Below are positions 12,401 to 27,400 of a stretch of 64,000 bases of DNA, piece after piece. Every line of letters begins with the position of its first letter. Position 1 is the stretch's first letter. Both the position numbers and the translations under genes were made by a program. The DNA lies in NCBI RefSeq assembly GCF_047948215.1, contig NC_134455.1, positions 323,198,147-323,262,146 on the forward strand, given 5' to 3'. The notes beneath the pieces were generated by a model that worked only from the letters and a program-made list of their open reading frames with translations, was not told where the DNA came from and ran no database searches. The stretch comes from Lycorma delicatula (Eukaryota; Arthropoda; Insecta; Hemiptera; Fulgoridae).

Positions 12401-15400
12401 CATTTAAAATCTCTCAGTGAGGGCTTATTACTGCAGTTAGGAAAAATCCAAAATCCAAATTTTGGACACTTCCTTTACTTCGTACAAGGAAGTAAAAATC
12501 ATTACAGAATACAGCACGTAGTAACAAAAATAATTAAGTAATAAAACTAAAAAAAGAAAGTAGTAATAAAACAATAAAATAAGCAAAAGAGAAGGAAAAT
12601 GAAATAATAAATAGACATCTAGTGCACTGCTATACAATGAAGTAACTACTTCAATACAGCCTCTGCCTGGACTTGATTAAGTGCAACCCTTCACGACGGT
12701 TGTTGACCTACTGTTATAAATATGTTTAGTATTGTTAAAAAAAAAAGAAAAAGTTTCTGCTATAAACACATATTTTTTTTTGACCAAACTATTTTTCTGG
12801 TTATGAGAAATATCAAAAAAAAAAAATATTCGTCATCCTGATAAAGATTCTCATCAAATAATTTTAGTAAGGGAGGTTGATTAGTATTGTATTACAGAAA
12901 TATTTAGTCTGCATATAATCTTGATTTATTTATTAGCTGTCTCAGGCAATAAAGATGTACTGGTTTCATTATTCATGGCAGATAAAAACATACTTTTTCA
13001 ATCATTTTTAGTTTTTGGTTCCTTATTTAATTTAATATTATTTGTTTATTTAACAAGAAAAATAGTGGGCCCATTTATTTTGGTAAAATCCTCCTATCAA
13101 AAATAATAAAGGGTAAATCCATTTATTCAGTTCTGTTGCTCAAATAATATATAATTATATATATTTTTTCAAACATTATATTTATCACTGTATCAAATAA
13201 GATAATTTAAACAAATTCCTGTAACTCGAATACCTATAACTCTATATTTATTCTAATTCCTGGCTGTATTGTATTATGTTATACAGAAATATAATTCCTT
13301 TAACTTGAACAAAAATCCTGTAAGTTGAAGTAAAAAATCTGATTAGTTTATTACAAAAAATAAAAATACCCTAGGCCTATAATACTGATCCTATTTTCAG
13401 TTCAGAAATATGAAACTAGCAGGTTTCACTTCCATTACTATGCGATAACAAAAAAGGAAGAATCATCATACAGTAAAGAGGGAAGCGAAATCTTATACAT
13501 CAAATATCAGTATTCACTGGAACTCGTCATAAAAAATGTCAGTCAATGTGTCTTTATAACCATCTCAACTCGTATGCATAGTTTTCATATGTCTGTTTGG
13601 GTTTGTTTGCTACTGTAAACAAGGGTTCTTATTCTGTTTTATAGGTTTAAAAACAGTCGTGATTAAAATTTACCTATCAGTGGACCAAATTTATGTATAA
13701 AGCAAAGTACTTTGCGAGACAGTTCAACTGTACAAATTTCAAAGCTAGTGTAAGTTGGCTTAATAAGTTTAGATAGGCATGGAATAACTTTTAAAAATGT
13801 TTGTGGTGAAAGTGCCAGTGTAGATGAAGAAGTTTGTAATATGTGGATAAACAGTATACTAAAAGAATATTAGCAAATACAACGAATGGACATTTTTAAC
13901 GCTAACGAAAGTGGACTGTTTTACAAATGTTACTTTTTAAAGGTGATAACTGCCATGGTGGGAAATGAAGTAAAGACTGCGTCACAATTCTTTTAGGTGC
14001 GAACATGTCGGGGACAGAAAAGATGAAACCTCTTAATTGGTAAATAGAAAAATCCAAGTTGTTTTGCTAACATTAAATCTTTGCCTATTTAGTATGAAGC
14101 CAATAGAAAAGGTGGGTTACTAATGAAATCTTTGAAAAATATTTATTCTAATCAGATTATTATTATCGTTTAATAAATAGAAAGATTGTTTTATTTATCG
14201 ACAACTGCCCAGCACATCCAATATTATTTCCTTAGGAATTGTTATCAATAAAATGCGTTTTCTTTCCACCTAATGTTACCTACCTCTAAACTACAACCAA
14301 TGGATCAGGGCATTATACAAAATTTTAAGGAAATGTACAGTAAAAGGATTATAATGAAAACGTTACCAGAAATCAATCTTCTTCTGTGGGAAGTTTAAAA
14401 AATGTTTGAATGATGTAACTGAGCTTAATAATTTTTAACACTTTTAAAAAAGCTGGGTATAAAAACCCATAACAACCCGTTATTTTGTCGGAATGTGAAT
14501 AAACTAGCAGTGAAAACTTTGTTATAGCAACAATAATGGTGATGATGACAATGATAATGAATGTGAATCAGTTACCAATATTTTGCAAGTACCCAGCAAC
14601 GTAACTTTTGGGATTATGTTTCTATAAATGAAGATTTGGTAGTAGCCAAATACCTTAGAAGATATTGTAATGAATATTATTAACGCAAAGGCAAATAAAA
14701 ATGACACCATAGAGACTGATTCGGATAATGACAGTGATGAACTACCCTGCGTACCGCCTCTAACTTTAATGGGAGTTACAGATAACGTTTGACAATAAAT
14801 TCTGTTTGACGATTGGTTGAGTCAAAAAATGATGTACCAGAATCTGATTTTTCCACTGTGGCAGATATAGAAAAGTGGTTGACTACACTGCATCAGATTA
14901 AATGTCAGCCAACAAACAACAATTTTTTTAATTAAATTCAGTTTTTTTTTTTTTACAAATGAGCCAATTATTCTTCACTTTTTATTTTATTTTTTATAAC
15001 TTTAATATTGTTTTTATTTTATCTGAAAAACTTTTAAAACATTCCTTGAATTCAAAATTGAACCGTGTTTTATATACAACAATGATATATTTTACTATTA
15101 ACATTAAATCATAGCCTTTTGTATTTTTCATTCATTAATGATTTTTGTGCAATGAACTGATTATCAATGAGAAAAAAATGTGATTTAATATACAGTGTTT
15201 TGGTGTATACTTATTAGCCTACATTTTTTTTAATGTCTTCCGCAGTAATGAATACTCTTCAGGTAAGTTAAGTTTAACTTACTAAGTACATAATGTACTT
15301 AACTATATTTACACACTAACCAGTAGTACGTACTGTATCTGTATTAGTAATGCTGAATCAAATCATTTAATAATATTGTTGTGATATAATAAGACTATAT

Positions 15401-18400
15401 GAAAAAATGAAATATTTTCTTAAATAGTGCTGTACATTTTACGTGAGTGAATTTGCGGTGGGTAGTAAGTTCATAACATGTATGTTTCTCCAACTCGAAT
15501 TTTCTGTAGGTCAAATTTTTTTTTGTTTCCTTGAATATTTGAGTTATAGAAATTCCATATATAATATAATCACCAGATACAGTTAATAAAAAAGTAAGAA
15601 CACTTAACTAATTGTAGTGCTTTGGGAGTGCCACTCCATCATCAGCAAAAAATATAAATTATATATTTATTAGAATAAAAATAAATTAATGATTTAAAAT
15701 AAGAATTTCTTCATTATGTGTGTACTTCTGTCAATAAATTAAAACCTTTTATATCTACCATGGTATGGTAATAAGTGTAATTTTATTATATTAAATCATT
15801 TAATTTTACTGGGTCTGCTAATTAAGCATTTTACAATCATATTCTATTTGCTTATTTATAAAGTTGTATTATTTATTTTTATATTTATTAGTATAATATT
15901 TTTTCTAGTATATCACTCAGTTATCCTCATGGTTGTGAGAATAATACTGATGAATAACATTTAGAGTATTCAGGCTTTATAGAAATCTGAAAAAGAAACT
16001 AAATTACAAAAGACAGTATAGTAACTATAATACACAAAAATTTTAGACAAGAAAAACTTCGCAACTTATTTTTGTTGGCATAGACACTTGAATTAACATA
16101 ATTTTTAATTATTAATTTTTTCTTGTTTAAAGAATATCTTTAATTGACAACTTACTTTGAAGAGGCCTAGGGCCTTGATTTATGTCCTTCCCTGATATAA
16201 TACAAATATATCCTATAAATTTGAAAGCAATCAGTTGGTTGGTTCTCGCATGATGTGAACATATAAATAAAAATACAGACAGACAAACTTTCAGCTGTAT
16301 GTCTGTAATTTGGTGTAGCACATGCTAACAGTTAAACCAGTTGTGTGCGTGTTTGTTTTTGCTTGGGGATTTTTTGGTGATAGGTAAACCAGATTTAAAA
16401 AATGTAATGTGAAACGAGGACATGTATTATCCAAATTGTCAGATTTAACACTATAGTTTTTGTTTGTACAAAGCCTACTTCCATCAAAACAGGTCATTTT
16501 TTCATTCGTTCTTTTGGAAACTAAACAAGAGTCTGCACAGAATTATTGTGTTAAATAAATAGCCTGTCATCCGGAGGTCCCAGTTTCAAATCCGTCAGGC
16601 ATAGCATTTTCACACGCTACAAAATCATTCATCCCATCCTCTGCAGCAATACCTAACAGTGGTCCTGGAGGTTAAAAATTAAAATAGCCTGTTTCAAATG
16701 CAGATTATTTTATTATTGATTTTCTGTTTGACCATACCATTTGTTATCAATTTTTAAAAAAACATACAAGAAAGTAAAAATCATTACAGCACATGCCGCA
16801 TAATAATAAAAATAATTAAGAAATAAAACTAAAAAAGAAAACAGTAATAAACCAAAGTAAAAGAAAGCAAAAGAGAAAGAAATTGAAATAATAATAGACA
16901 TGTAGTAATACTGCTGTACAATGAAGTAACTACTTCAATGCAGCCGTAGAAAGTACATTTAATTATTGCTTTACACCAGTGCTTCTCAACCTTTTGTATT
17001 TGCGACCCAGTTTTCATCGTGCCCCCCTCTCATACAATGTATACAATAATAATGTATACAGTAATAGTGCATTTTGAGTATTTTGCAGCTAAAGCTGCAC
17101 TATGACTGTAATTACAAACCTTACAAATTACCAAGAATAAGTAAATTTATTGATATTTGGCAACATTGATCCACTGCATTGGCAAAACCAAAATTGATGT
17201 CTCTATTGCTCTCTGTCGTATGTCCACCATATTGGACATTCTCACGGCTTTGCGAGAAGTTCAATTTGTCTCACACATTCTGGAACGTGTTCTCTTGCTA
17301 TCAAATCTATCATGACTGTGTATGTTGTAATTTGTGTGTTAATTGCAGTTCACAGTATTAAATATTCATGACAGTAGATTTATACAGAATCATGGATAAA
17401 TTTTTAATTGGATATAAGTGAGCATTAGACGAAGTCTAATGCTGATGTAAGTGAACCATCAACAGGTGCACAGACAAGTGTGGGTCCGAAAATAAAATCA
17501 AAAAATATTCTCAAGAATACTTAAATTTAAGGTTTACCAGTACTGACGTAAATGAAGAAGAAAAGGTCCCTGTGTATAATTTGCTCAAAACATTTGGCAA
17601 CAGTCAGCATGAAACCTAATAAACTTAAACAACATTTGGAAACACTTTATAGTGAAATTGTTAACAAGACCTGAGAATTCGAATTAAAATTAAAATCATA
17701 TGGAAAGTAAACATCATTTTTAAAAGAACTTAGTGAATGAAAAAGCTTTACTTGCCTCTTACACTTACAAAGTTTCAAATAAAATAGCCAGACATAAAAA
17801 GTCTCACACCATTTGGTGAAAGCTTATTTTGCCAACTGCAATTGAGATTGTAGAAACTACATTTGGAGATAATTTTGCCAAACAAATGCGGTCCATACCT
17901 CTATCAAATGATACTATTGCTCATCAAATTGGTGATATAGCTGAAGATGTTCCAGCTTTTCAGGAAATTGTGTCAAATTGTTCTCAATTCAGCTTGATGA
18001 GGCAACAGATAGCAATAAAGATGCTTATTTCATTACCTATGTTTAATTTTGTGATGGAATGTCAGCAGAAAAACTACTTTTCTACAAACCAATAGAACTC
18101 AAGGTAACAGCACTCGTATTATTTGCTATCTTAAATGATTTTATAAACGAGGCAAACATGGAGCGGAAAAATTGCATTGGAATGTACACCAGCAGTGCTT
18201 GTTCAATGTCTGAAAGATTCCAAAGTATACAAGCACTTGTGAGACAAAAATCTTCTCAGTGTGTCTGGACACATTGCATGATCCACAGAGAAGCTCTAGC
18301 TTTCAAAGAAATGTCCTGGTCTGAATATTGTGCTAATGATGGTTGTAACTGGTAGTACATTATATGAAAATGAGACCCCTAAAATCAAGAACCTTTTCTG

Positions 18401-21400
18401 CAGTTTGTAAAGACATGGGTGTAGTACATTCATTGTTACTGTTTTATTGTGAGGCAAGATGTTTGTCACGTAGGAAATTTTTGCAATGTGTTTAATTAAT
18501 TAAGAGATGATATCGCCATTGTTCTAGAAGAGGAAAATCGATCGGAAGCTGAAAAGTTTCAAGATGGTTTATTTTTTATGGACTTAAGATAGTCAAATAT
18601 GGTCAACATATTTGAGAATGAATCTTCAACTCCACGGAGCAAATACACATATGTTGGTTATGAGTGATATAAAGTTAATGATTTTTGTAGAAAATTGGAA
18701 TTGTGGAGTAGAAATTTAAAGCAAACAACCTAGAAATGTTTGCAAATGTGGATAGATGTGTTACAAGGCTGAAGAACAACATGTGAAAGTTGTTTTTGTA
18801 ACCACTGAAAATCATTTAGCCATACTGGCAAAGAATTTTAATAAGTATTTTCTTGTTGATGACAACTTGGTAGCAAGTTACAAGTGTGTTAGGGATCATT
18901 TCAAAATACTCTTCATATTTTGAATACTCATTCCAAAATACTCCTCTTGCAGTTGAGAACTGCCAAAGAAGAAATATCCATAGACTTCACGGCAAGTGGT
19001 GAAATCAAAAGACAATTTAGTAATAAATTAGTCTTTCAGTTTTGGGCACGGGTGGATGAAGAGTTTTCTGCACCGAAAACAAGAGCATTTTGTATACTAT
19101 TACCATTTTCAACATCCTACCTTTGCAAAACTGGATTTTCTGTGGGGGCTGCTTTGAAGACAAAATATAGATCTCAGCTAAATATAGAAAAAGAACTCGT
19201 ATTGCCTATTTCTAATATTATATCCTTCAAGAACCTTGCTCTGCAAGACAGGCCCAAGGGAGTCACTAATAATTATTAAACTTGTTTTTAATGTGGTATT
19301 GATAAGTTAATTATTAATGCAGTATATTGTGCAGTACTGATACAATCCTATTTATTAGTGTATTATATCAGTGTAAATGTGTATTTTATTATTAATTATA
19401 TCAGAATGTATTTTTTTTTGCTTTCCTTTAAATAAATTTTTCTTATAATATTTTCTTTTTGATATGCTCGCACCCTCTATTTAGTGTTATCACACACCCC
19501 TAGGGGGTGTGCCCTACAGACTGAGAAACGTTGCTTTACATTATCTGTTTTTTTTTTGTTTTTTTTTTTATATGGTATCACTAGACTGAATTCTGTTTTG
19601 TGAAATTAATGATACTGATTATTATGCCTGTGATGATCCCTGTGATGAATAGAGTTAAAGGTGTCACTTTTTGGTATGAGTATTTTTTATGTTTCATTGC
19701 TGTTAATTATCTCTTGGCTTAGCGTGGTAATATGTAACAGTATTTTTGAAGAAGAAGGCAACATAAAACCATACCACACCTTACTTTCTAGTAAAAAGTG
19801 GTATGGTATTCCTGCTATTCTCAGCTTCACTGAACCATTTTTGGAATAATTTTTTCAGTTAGTGATATTACTTATTATAATTACCAGCTTATATCTACTG
19901 CCTTATACTTACATATGTCTTTCCCCACATTTTTGTCATATCAGAAGCTTTTTCTTAGTCAACAGTATTAAGTGATTCTTCCAATAGTGACATAAACTTC
20001 CCTTTATTTATCTGGGATTATCATTTGTATGTCTACTAATTCGTTTTTCTGTTTAAATGTAATTAGCCTTATGAGTTCTTGAATCTTACAGGAAGAAATT
20101 CTCAATCATAAAAATTACTTAAAAAAATCACATCAAAATAAGGCTGAATTGAAGAAGCAGGCTAATGATAGGAAACATCATATTAAAGAACTTCAGAAAA
20201 AATTGAATGAATCCAATGAAGAATGTAATCGGCTCAAACTTAAAACTAATAATGATAATATTGGAAAGCCAGGAACTGAACGGTAAGTGATGGACAACTT
20301 CTAAAAGTAGAGTTTTTAAGCAATGATTTTTTTTTTTATTTATGAATACTCATTGTCTCACTTTTAAAATCAGTCATTGTTGGATAGTTTACTAATCCTA
20401 GAACAATTAAAACTAGAATGGAGAGCCCACCAATTATTTTCAGTGTAAACAAATTGTATGAATTATTCAAAATAATTGTAATTAGATTTTAATTTTGTTT
20501 CAGATGTCAGAAAGGTTTTTGGCAAATCTGAAAATAAAGAAGATTATTAAAGTATTGTTGATATTTGACAATACTCTAATTCATCCTTTCTCTATTTTTC
20601 TAATTAGTGCCAATAGAAAAATTAAAAGTTCTCATCTCTCAGAACTTCTCTCATTCGATCAGGATCAGGGAGTCATTCTCAACTGTGAACATCTTCACAA
20701 AAATAAACAACTGCATGAATGACTGATATTTTTTAAGCAAGTAGACGATGTAGAATGAGGAAGTAGACAATAAGGATAAATAGGTTTTAAAAAAATAAAG
20801 GAGTGTAATATTAGCGGTGCCTACGTATGACTGAACAAACAGCTAAAATGAGATAAAATTATCATCATTATGCAGAGTGAGGAATAAGATTTTGTACAAT
20901 AAAAAGATGTCAAGATTTGAATATGATAGATTATATCTATTAGTGGTTGGGTGCTGAGGAAGGAGATTCTGGCTAACATATCTTAACTGAGAAAGAGGTT
21001 ATCAATGAAATGTTTATACACAGAAGTGGGAAGTACTAGAATTCAATCCAACTTTCATATTTCAAGTTATGGAACCTTTTGATTTGGATGCACTAGTCTT
21101 TGTATTTTCATGTAGTGTAACATTACACAGTACTGTAGATTTGGTATTTACATTATTCAGTTATGTTGAAATTTCTTTATGAGATTATGGCTAATAAATG
21201 TAAAATTCTTTCTGTTAAAGAAAGAAAATTAAAATTATTCAGCGACTAGAAGAGGAAAATAAGCAAGTTTATGTTTATCGTAATTTTAATTTGGCTTCTG
21301 CAGTAGGAACAATATGGAACTACAAAGAAAATTTATTTAAAGTCTCACCAAAGGTAACAATATTTGTAAAACAAATTTATGTATATAATTATCTATGTGA

Positions 21401-24400
21401 AACATTTTTCAGTAGTTTCAACAGTAGCAAAATTCACACTTTCCGGTTAGTGGCACAATAATCAAAACTTAAACTTGAATAGCTGAATCTCTGAAAGGTT
21501 TGATATTAAAAATTTTAAATGTTCTGATAGCTGATAAAATGGGACTTTTTAAAATGCCTGTAGGGGTAGCACGTTAAAGTTTAAAGCTAATGTATGTAGA
21601 AAGATTTTTCAAAAAAAAAGTGTAACTGTTCTAGTGTGTGTAGCGCAGTATGATGTAAACTGAGAAACAACAGTTATTCAATATAGGCTGCGAAAAGCCT
21701 AGATGTTATATTTGTTTTTTTTATAACAAGATTACCGTAGTATAACCTTTGAGTAGAAAAATAACATTGTTACCTTTGAAGTACTGAAACATATCCCTCT
21801 AGATGATAGCTAAAATCTTCAAAGAAAAAAGTAAGAGTAGGATAGTGAATTAAAAAATAAAAATTTAGCGATTGATAATTATGCAGTTCATCCGGACATC
21901 TTAGAACTCGCACAAATTAAAACTGTTTTTTTACCAGTCATCATTAAAAGAGTGCTGTGACCATTCAACCAGAGTTACCAAATGTCTTAAGGACAATTGC
22001 AGATTCTACTATGTCTTATTGAAGAAAGGGAGAATAATGAAATAACATTTAATCTGTATCATGCCATCCAAAGGCTTACGATGAGTTAGGATCAACTGCC
22101 AATATTGTCAGTTTTACTGACAGTTATGTTGTTCAAAGCATTTATTTACAGATAATTAACGCCATTTATAAAGATTCAATTTCAAAACAAATTAATAATA
22201 AATAGAAACAAAATAACACACCTTACATTGTACACCATCCCCTCTCAGTAGGATATTAAATCACTGTGTGGATTTAAATTAATTTAAGAATAAGTTATTT
22301 TTAAAAAAATAAATTTTTGATTCTAACTAAAATTTCAATTTATGGATTATTTGAATCACTAGGACAAAATACAACTAAAAGGATTGAAATCCGCATGATC
22401 TGAAATCCATGGTCTCACAATATGTTTCATGTGATTTCCACTTCTTAGTACCATAATCAACATATTAAATACAGCTACATCTTTAATACAATGTGCTACT
22501 AATGACACATGTTATTTCCAACTTGGTAGAGAAACATCTCATTTTTATTACTATATTAAAGCAGTATAATTGGCTGTGAAGAACTAAAATCAAATTAATT
22601 ACAAATAGTAAAAAATTGTATGAAAGAAAAATAAGAAGTTTTTAATTATGGAATAAAAAATGTATGATTGCATTTTAATTTCAAAGTTCTGTAATTTTTT
22701 TGTTTTTTCTTACAATTTAATTCTGATGAATCCTATATTATTATTATTTACTTGTAAATGATATTTACAAGTAAAGTAAAGAGGTTATGGTTTATTGTGA
22801 GTTATAATTGTATTATGAGATCAGAGCTGTATGTTTGTTATCCTATTGATGTGTACAGTATGCATTTACCAAAGACAACTATTAAAACTTAAGAATTTTG
22901 TAACATATTCAGGATGATTCAAAATAAAGTGAAATAATTTGGGAACTGATTCTAGAGCTTGAAATAAGAAAAAATGTTCATACTAACTAACATGCTGGAA
23001 AATGCTTTGTTATAAAGTTATGGCTAGCAAAAAATTTCACCTGAATTTCTCTTGGTAAAATGAAGTTATACTGAAATTTTTAAGGTGTTATATAAGGTGT
23101 AAACTTGATAGTTCCTTATGTTTCTTGACCTGAAAAATTGAATAAAATAGGTTCTACAGAACTGTATCTTCTTCAGTTTTCATGATATCCAATGTAAAAC
23201 AGAAAAATGTTTTTTGTTTACAAAAAACATGGTTTTTTTTAGGGTTGAACTACATATAACTAACTAACAAATAACCTTATTAAATGATTAGTAAATGGGT
23301 AGATTTTATTATCAAAACTTGGAAAAGAATTTAATTCTGAGAAAATTGATGCAATAGTTATGAAAAAAAATTGCTATTATTAAAAACAAACAGAAAAATG
23401 TTATGAATTTGTTTAAATAAAAACAGTTATTTTTATTACTATAAATTAGACCTTTGAAAAAATTAAAATACTTACTTTAAAAAAAATACTCACTGTAGTT
23501 TATAATGTATTAATTTACAATAAATATCTGAAAATTTCACCTTTGACATGGATGCTCTTTTCAATTCATTTCATTATATTTTCTGTTGCCAACCTAATAA
23601 TATCTTTTGTGTCCTTTGATGAGGGCAGCAGAATTGAGAATGCTAGTGATCAGTTCATCACATGTGTCTATTTTTTACTTTTATAATTAGCATTTCATCC
23701 ACTTTCCCCCTCTGCTTTTATAACACCTTAAAAATTTCAGTATGACCTCATTTGATCAGGGACACTGGAATCCAGGTGAAATCTTTTGTTAGCTACAACT
23801 CTGTATTAATGCATTTTTGAACATATGTTTGTATGAATCTTTTTCCTTATTTTAAGCTGTAGAATCGGTTCCCAAATTTATTCCCTTTCATCCTTAATCA
23901 CTGTATATTAAATTAATTGGGTTTGTTCATTTGCATTTCTCTTTACTTCTCTATCCTGACTGTTAAGCAGTGTTATACAAGATGTTTCTGGTTTTTTTTT
24001 TGAAACCATAATTTAAAAAAAAGATTGGATTCAGTTAACTGTTTTACTGTAACCAGAAAGTAATTACTTCTGGTATTTCTGATCATGTGCAGTAACATAG
24101 CCTTAATTGATGTCTTTGTGATAAGCATATATGTTAATATTTACCAATTGTATCTATATTCAAGTCTTATTTATTTTTTTGTAACAATTTTTAATTTAAT
24201 TATTTAGAAGTTTGGAAATCATAAATGATGAGCTAAATAAAATAAATAATCATATTAAAGCTTTTAAAACTGAGCTGGGTCCTGCCGGTGCCAAGCAGAT
24301 CGATGATAATTACAAATTAAAAAATCAGTTATACAAAGATAAAGAGGCGAAAATTGAAGAACTTGACAGTTGTATAGAGGTAAAGTTATCTTTTTTAACT

Positions 24401-27400
24401 TTGATAATTTTTTCCATCTGTTAAGATGCTGTTTTTTTTTTTTTTACTTTTAAGCAAAAGTAAAAAAAAAATCTGTTAAATTTTGTACTCTTCAGCATTT
24501 TCTAATTAATAAAGAATCATTGAGAAACCTGATTATATATCTGCAAGAAATTCCAGCAATGGGGTTTTGAAATTCTATTGCAGGTTACAGCATGTTTGTA
24601 TTGTCCTGCAAATATAATTATGTTATCTTGGGATGCTCTGTGTACAGTAACCTTTCTTGTAATGCTATAATTTATTTAATAAAACTGTTGTGTGATTTAT
24701 TCAAGTTCTTTATTAAAAATTTCAGTATGAATGAAATTCATCGACACAAAATAACTTTAGTATGGATGAATAATTAATTTTTATCTCTGTGGCTCCCTGA
24801 AACCTTGTATTTAATAAATATCTTTTCATACTTGCTAAAAGAAAAATTTATATGGTTTTTTAATACTGAATTGCATAATTGCCCAAACTAAATGAAATTT
24901 CTAGCTAATAGTATTATTATATTTTAATGATGATAATTTTGTATATGTATATGATTTTGCATATTTGTACTAGAGGAGCTATCATCTTAAATCTTGTATT
25001 GACTGCCACTGGTTGCTTACAGAAAATGCTGAAAAAATAATAATCTTTGGAAACAAGGCCTTTTTTTAACAATGGATAGATTAAAATGCAAAACTTTGGT
25101 CATGTGATGGGTATTCCTTTGTTGCTGCTATTCATATCATTATTCCTCTCAACATATCTATAGATTTTAAAAGTAATCTAACATACTGTCCATTTTTATT
25201 GATTATCAGTATTAATAAATAAATGAACTGCTTAGAATAGAACTCACCAATTTATGCCTTACCATCCAATTAGGTGATTTTTATCATCTTTAGTTTTGAA
25301 ATTTAATTAGGTTGGATAGAAGGTATCAAATTTGCGTTCTTAAGGCATCAAAGTTATCATTTTATGAGTAGAAAGATAAAGATAGATTTCAACATAGAAA
25401 TTTACAAGCAGAAATAGTAAACAAAAAATTGATTGGACCTAAGAATTTTGAAAATAGGCTGGTTGCTGTTATTTTCATGTCCTGAATCAGTTAATGAAGT
25501 TTCTTTTTCTACACTCTTTTTTTTTTCTTAAAAGTTATTAATATCAAATCTTAGTATGGCCTAGCTAAAATCTGTCACGTTTATCAAGAGGATAAGTAAT
25601 GTCTAAATACCATTAATTTAATATTAATAACTGCAATCTTATAAACGATATTAAATGTAGAAATCTTGTTATTATTCATAAAAATTAAGGAAATATTATG
25701 TTTTTAATTTTTTTTAATTTTAAGTGTTACAATTTTTTCTGAAGTTAACCAATAATTTTTTGTTTAACAATATTAAAAATCATTTTCAGTACTGTACTTT
25801 AATACTGTGGGCGGGTGGCATCTCAGAATGCTATTATTAGGTGTCCAAAATTGATTACTTCATGTGTAAAAATGTGTTTTTTTTTTTAATGAAGGAAGTT
25901 GATCAAGGAAAAGCGAAAAAATATCAGAAAATCTTCCCAACTAAATTTTATTTAGATCGGTTTAGACATCTTTTAAAGAATGCACACTCAGCATTTTCAT
26001 CAAGATCCATTCTGAACAAAGAACTCCATTCTGGTCCCAGAACACATTAGACATACACTTACTGTTGGAGAAGGTTCGCTTAAACTTCTTTGGTTTACTG
26101 GGAGAATGAGAATGCATCCACTGTTTGGATTGTTCTTTTGTTTATTCAGTTTCAAAATGGACCCATGTCTCGTCCCCTGTGACAATTTTGTTCAAAAAAT
26201 CTTCTCCTTTATTGTGGTAGCACTGGAGAAACGTTAGGTAGGCATCCATTCTCATTGTTTTGTGATGGTTGGACAGCATCTTGGGAACCCATCTCGCACA
26301 CAGTTTGCGGTACTGAAGTCTCTCACTCACAATGATGTAGAGAGCTGACCTTGAAATTTCAGGAAACAAATCACTCAATACAGAAATTGTGAACCGACGA
26401 TTTTCTCGTATTGCCTCATCCACTCGCTCAATGAGATCATCGGTTGACACTCACTTCCTTCCCTGACCGCCTACATCATGAACATCTGTACATCCTGCTT
26501 TAAAGTTCCTGCACCATTGTCGCACTTTGCTGTCACTCATTGAAGTTTCACTGTACACATTACTTATTCATCAATGAATTTCAGCTGCATTACATCCTTC
26601 AGCCTGAAGAAATTGAATTACTGCACGCACTTCACAATTGGCAGTAGACATTCTTGTAGACATGTTTACGTGCTAGCTGCGTATTCAGAACTAAACAAAG
26701 TGACGCTGTGTGATTGAAGGCCATACTAGAGATGCTGCGCAACACATATGTGAAAAGGTTCATCCGATTTTTGCACGGGTTTTTATTTCACGACTGATTG
26801 GACCTTGAAAAAAATAACCCTCGTAATATCATTGCTACTGGTGGTTTTACAGGATTAAAAGTTTCTGGAAACATTTTTGTGTATAAAGTTCCATAATTTT
26901 GTTGTTTTTATTATGTCTGGCGTACACTTTCTATTCATTGTCTTAATATGGGTGAGTTGACATGAAAATCTGATAACTCATTGGAGGTATAATAGCGATC
27001 TTTTTGTGATATATTTTGTACTTCTGACTCGACTGACAGTTTTACAAAAACTTTTGGATTCTTTTTTCAAGAAGTAGCACATCTTTATCTGTCAGTATCC
27101 TGATGACTGTGTCATTTTTTTCCTGGCTTTTCTTTTACAAAAGCTTTGAGTCCATCTACTAAAAAACATCATTTCAACTGTTATAATGTTGACTCCAGCC
27201 ACATAATTCTTTGGAGACATTAGTTAAAAAAAAAATCACTAAGAAGGAAATTCTCAATAGTTCAGTGGTGTGGTCATCAATTTTAGTAAATGTCAACAAT
27301 TCATTAAGCCAATTTTGGCACATTGCCCCAACGTATATTTTCTTATAAAATTTTCTCTACAAGTTGTGTGCTTTCTGTATCATTGTTTAACTCATTGTTA

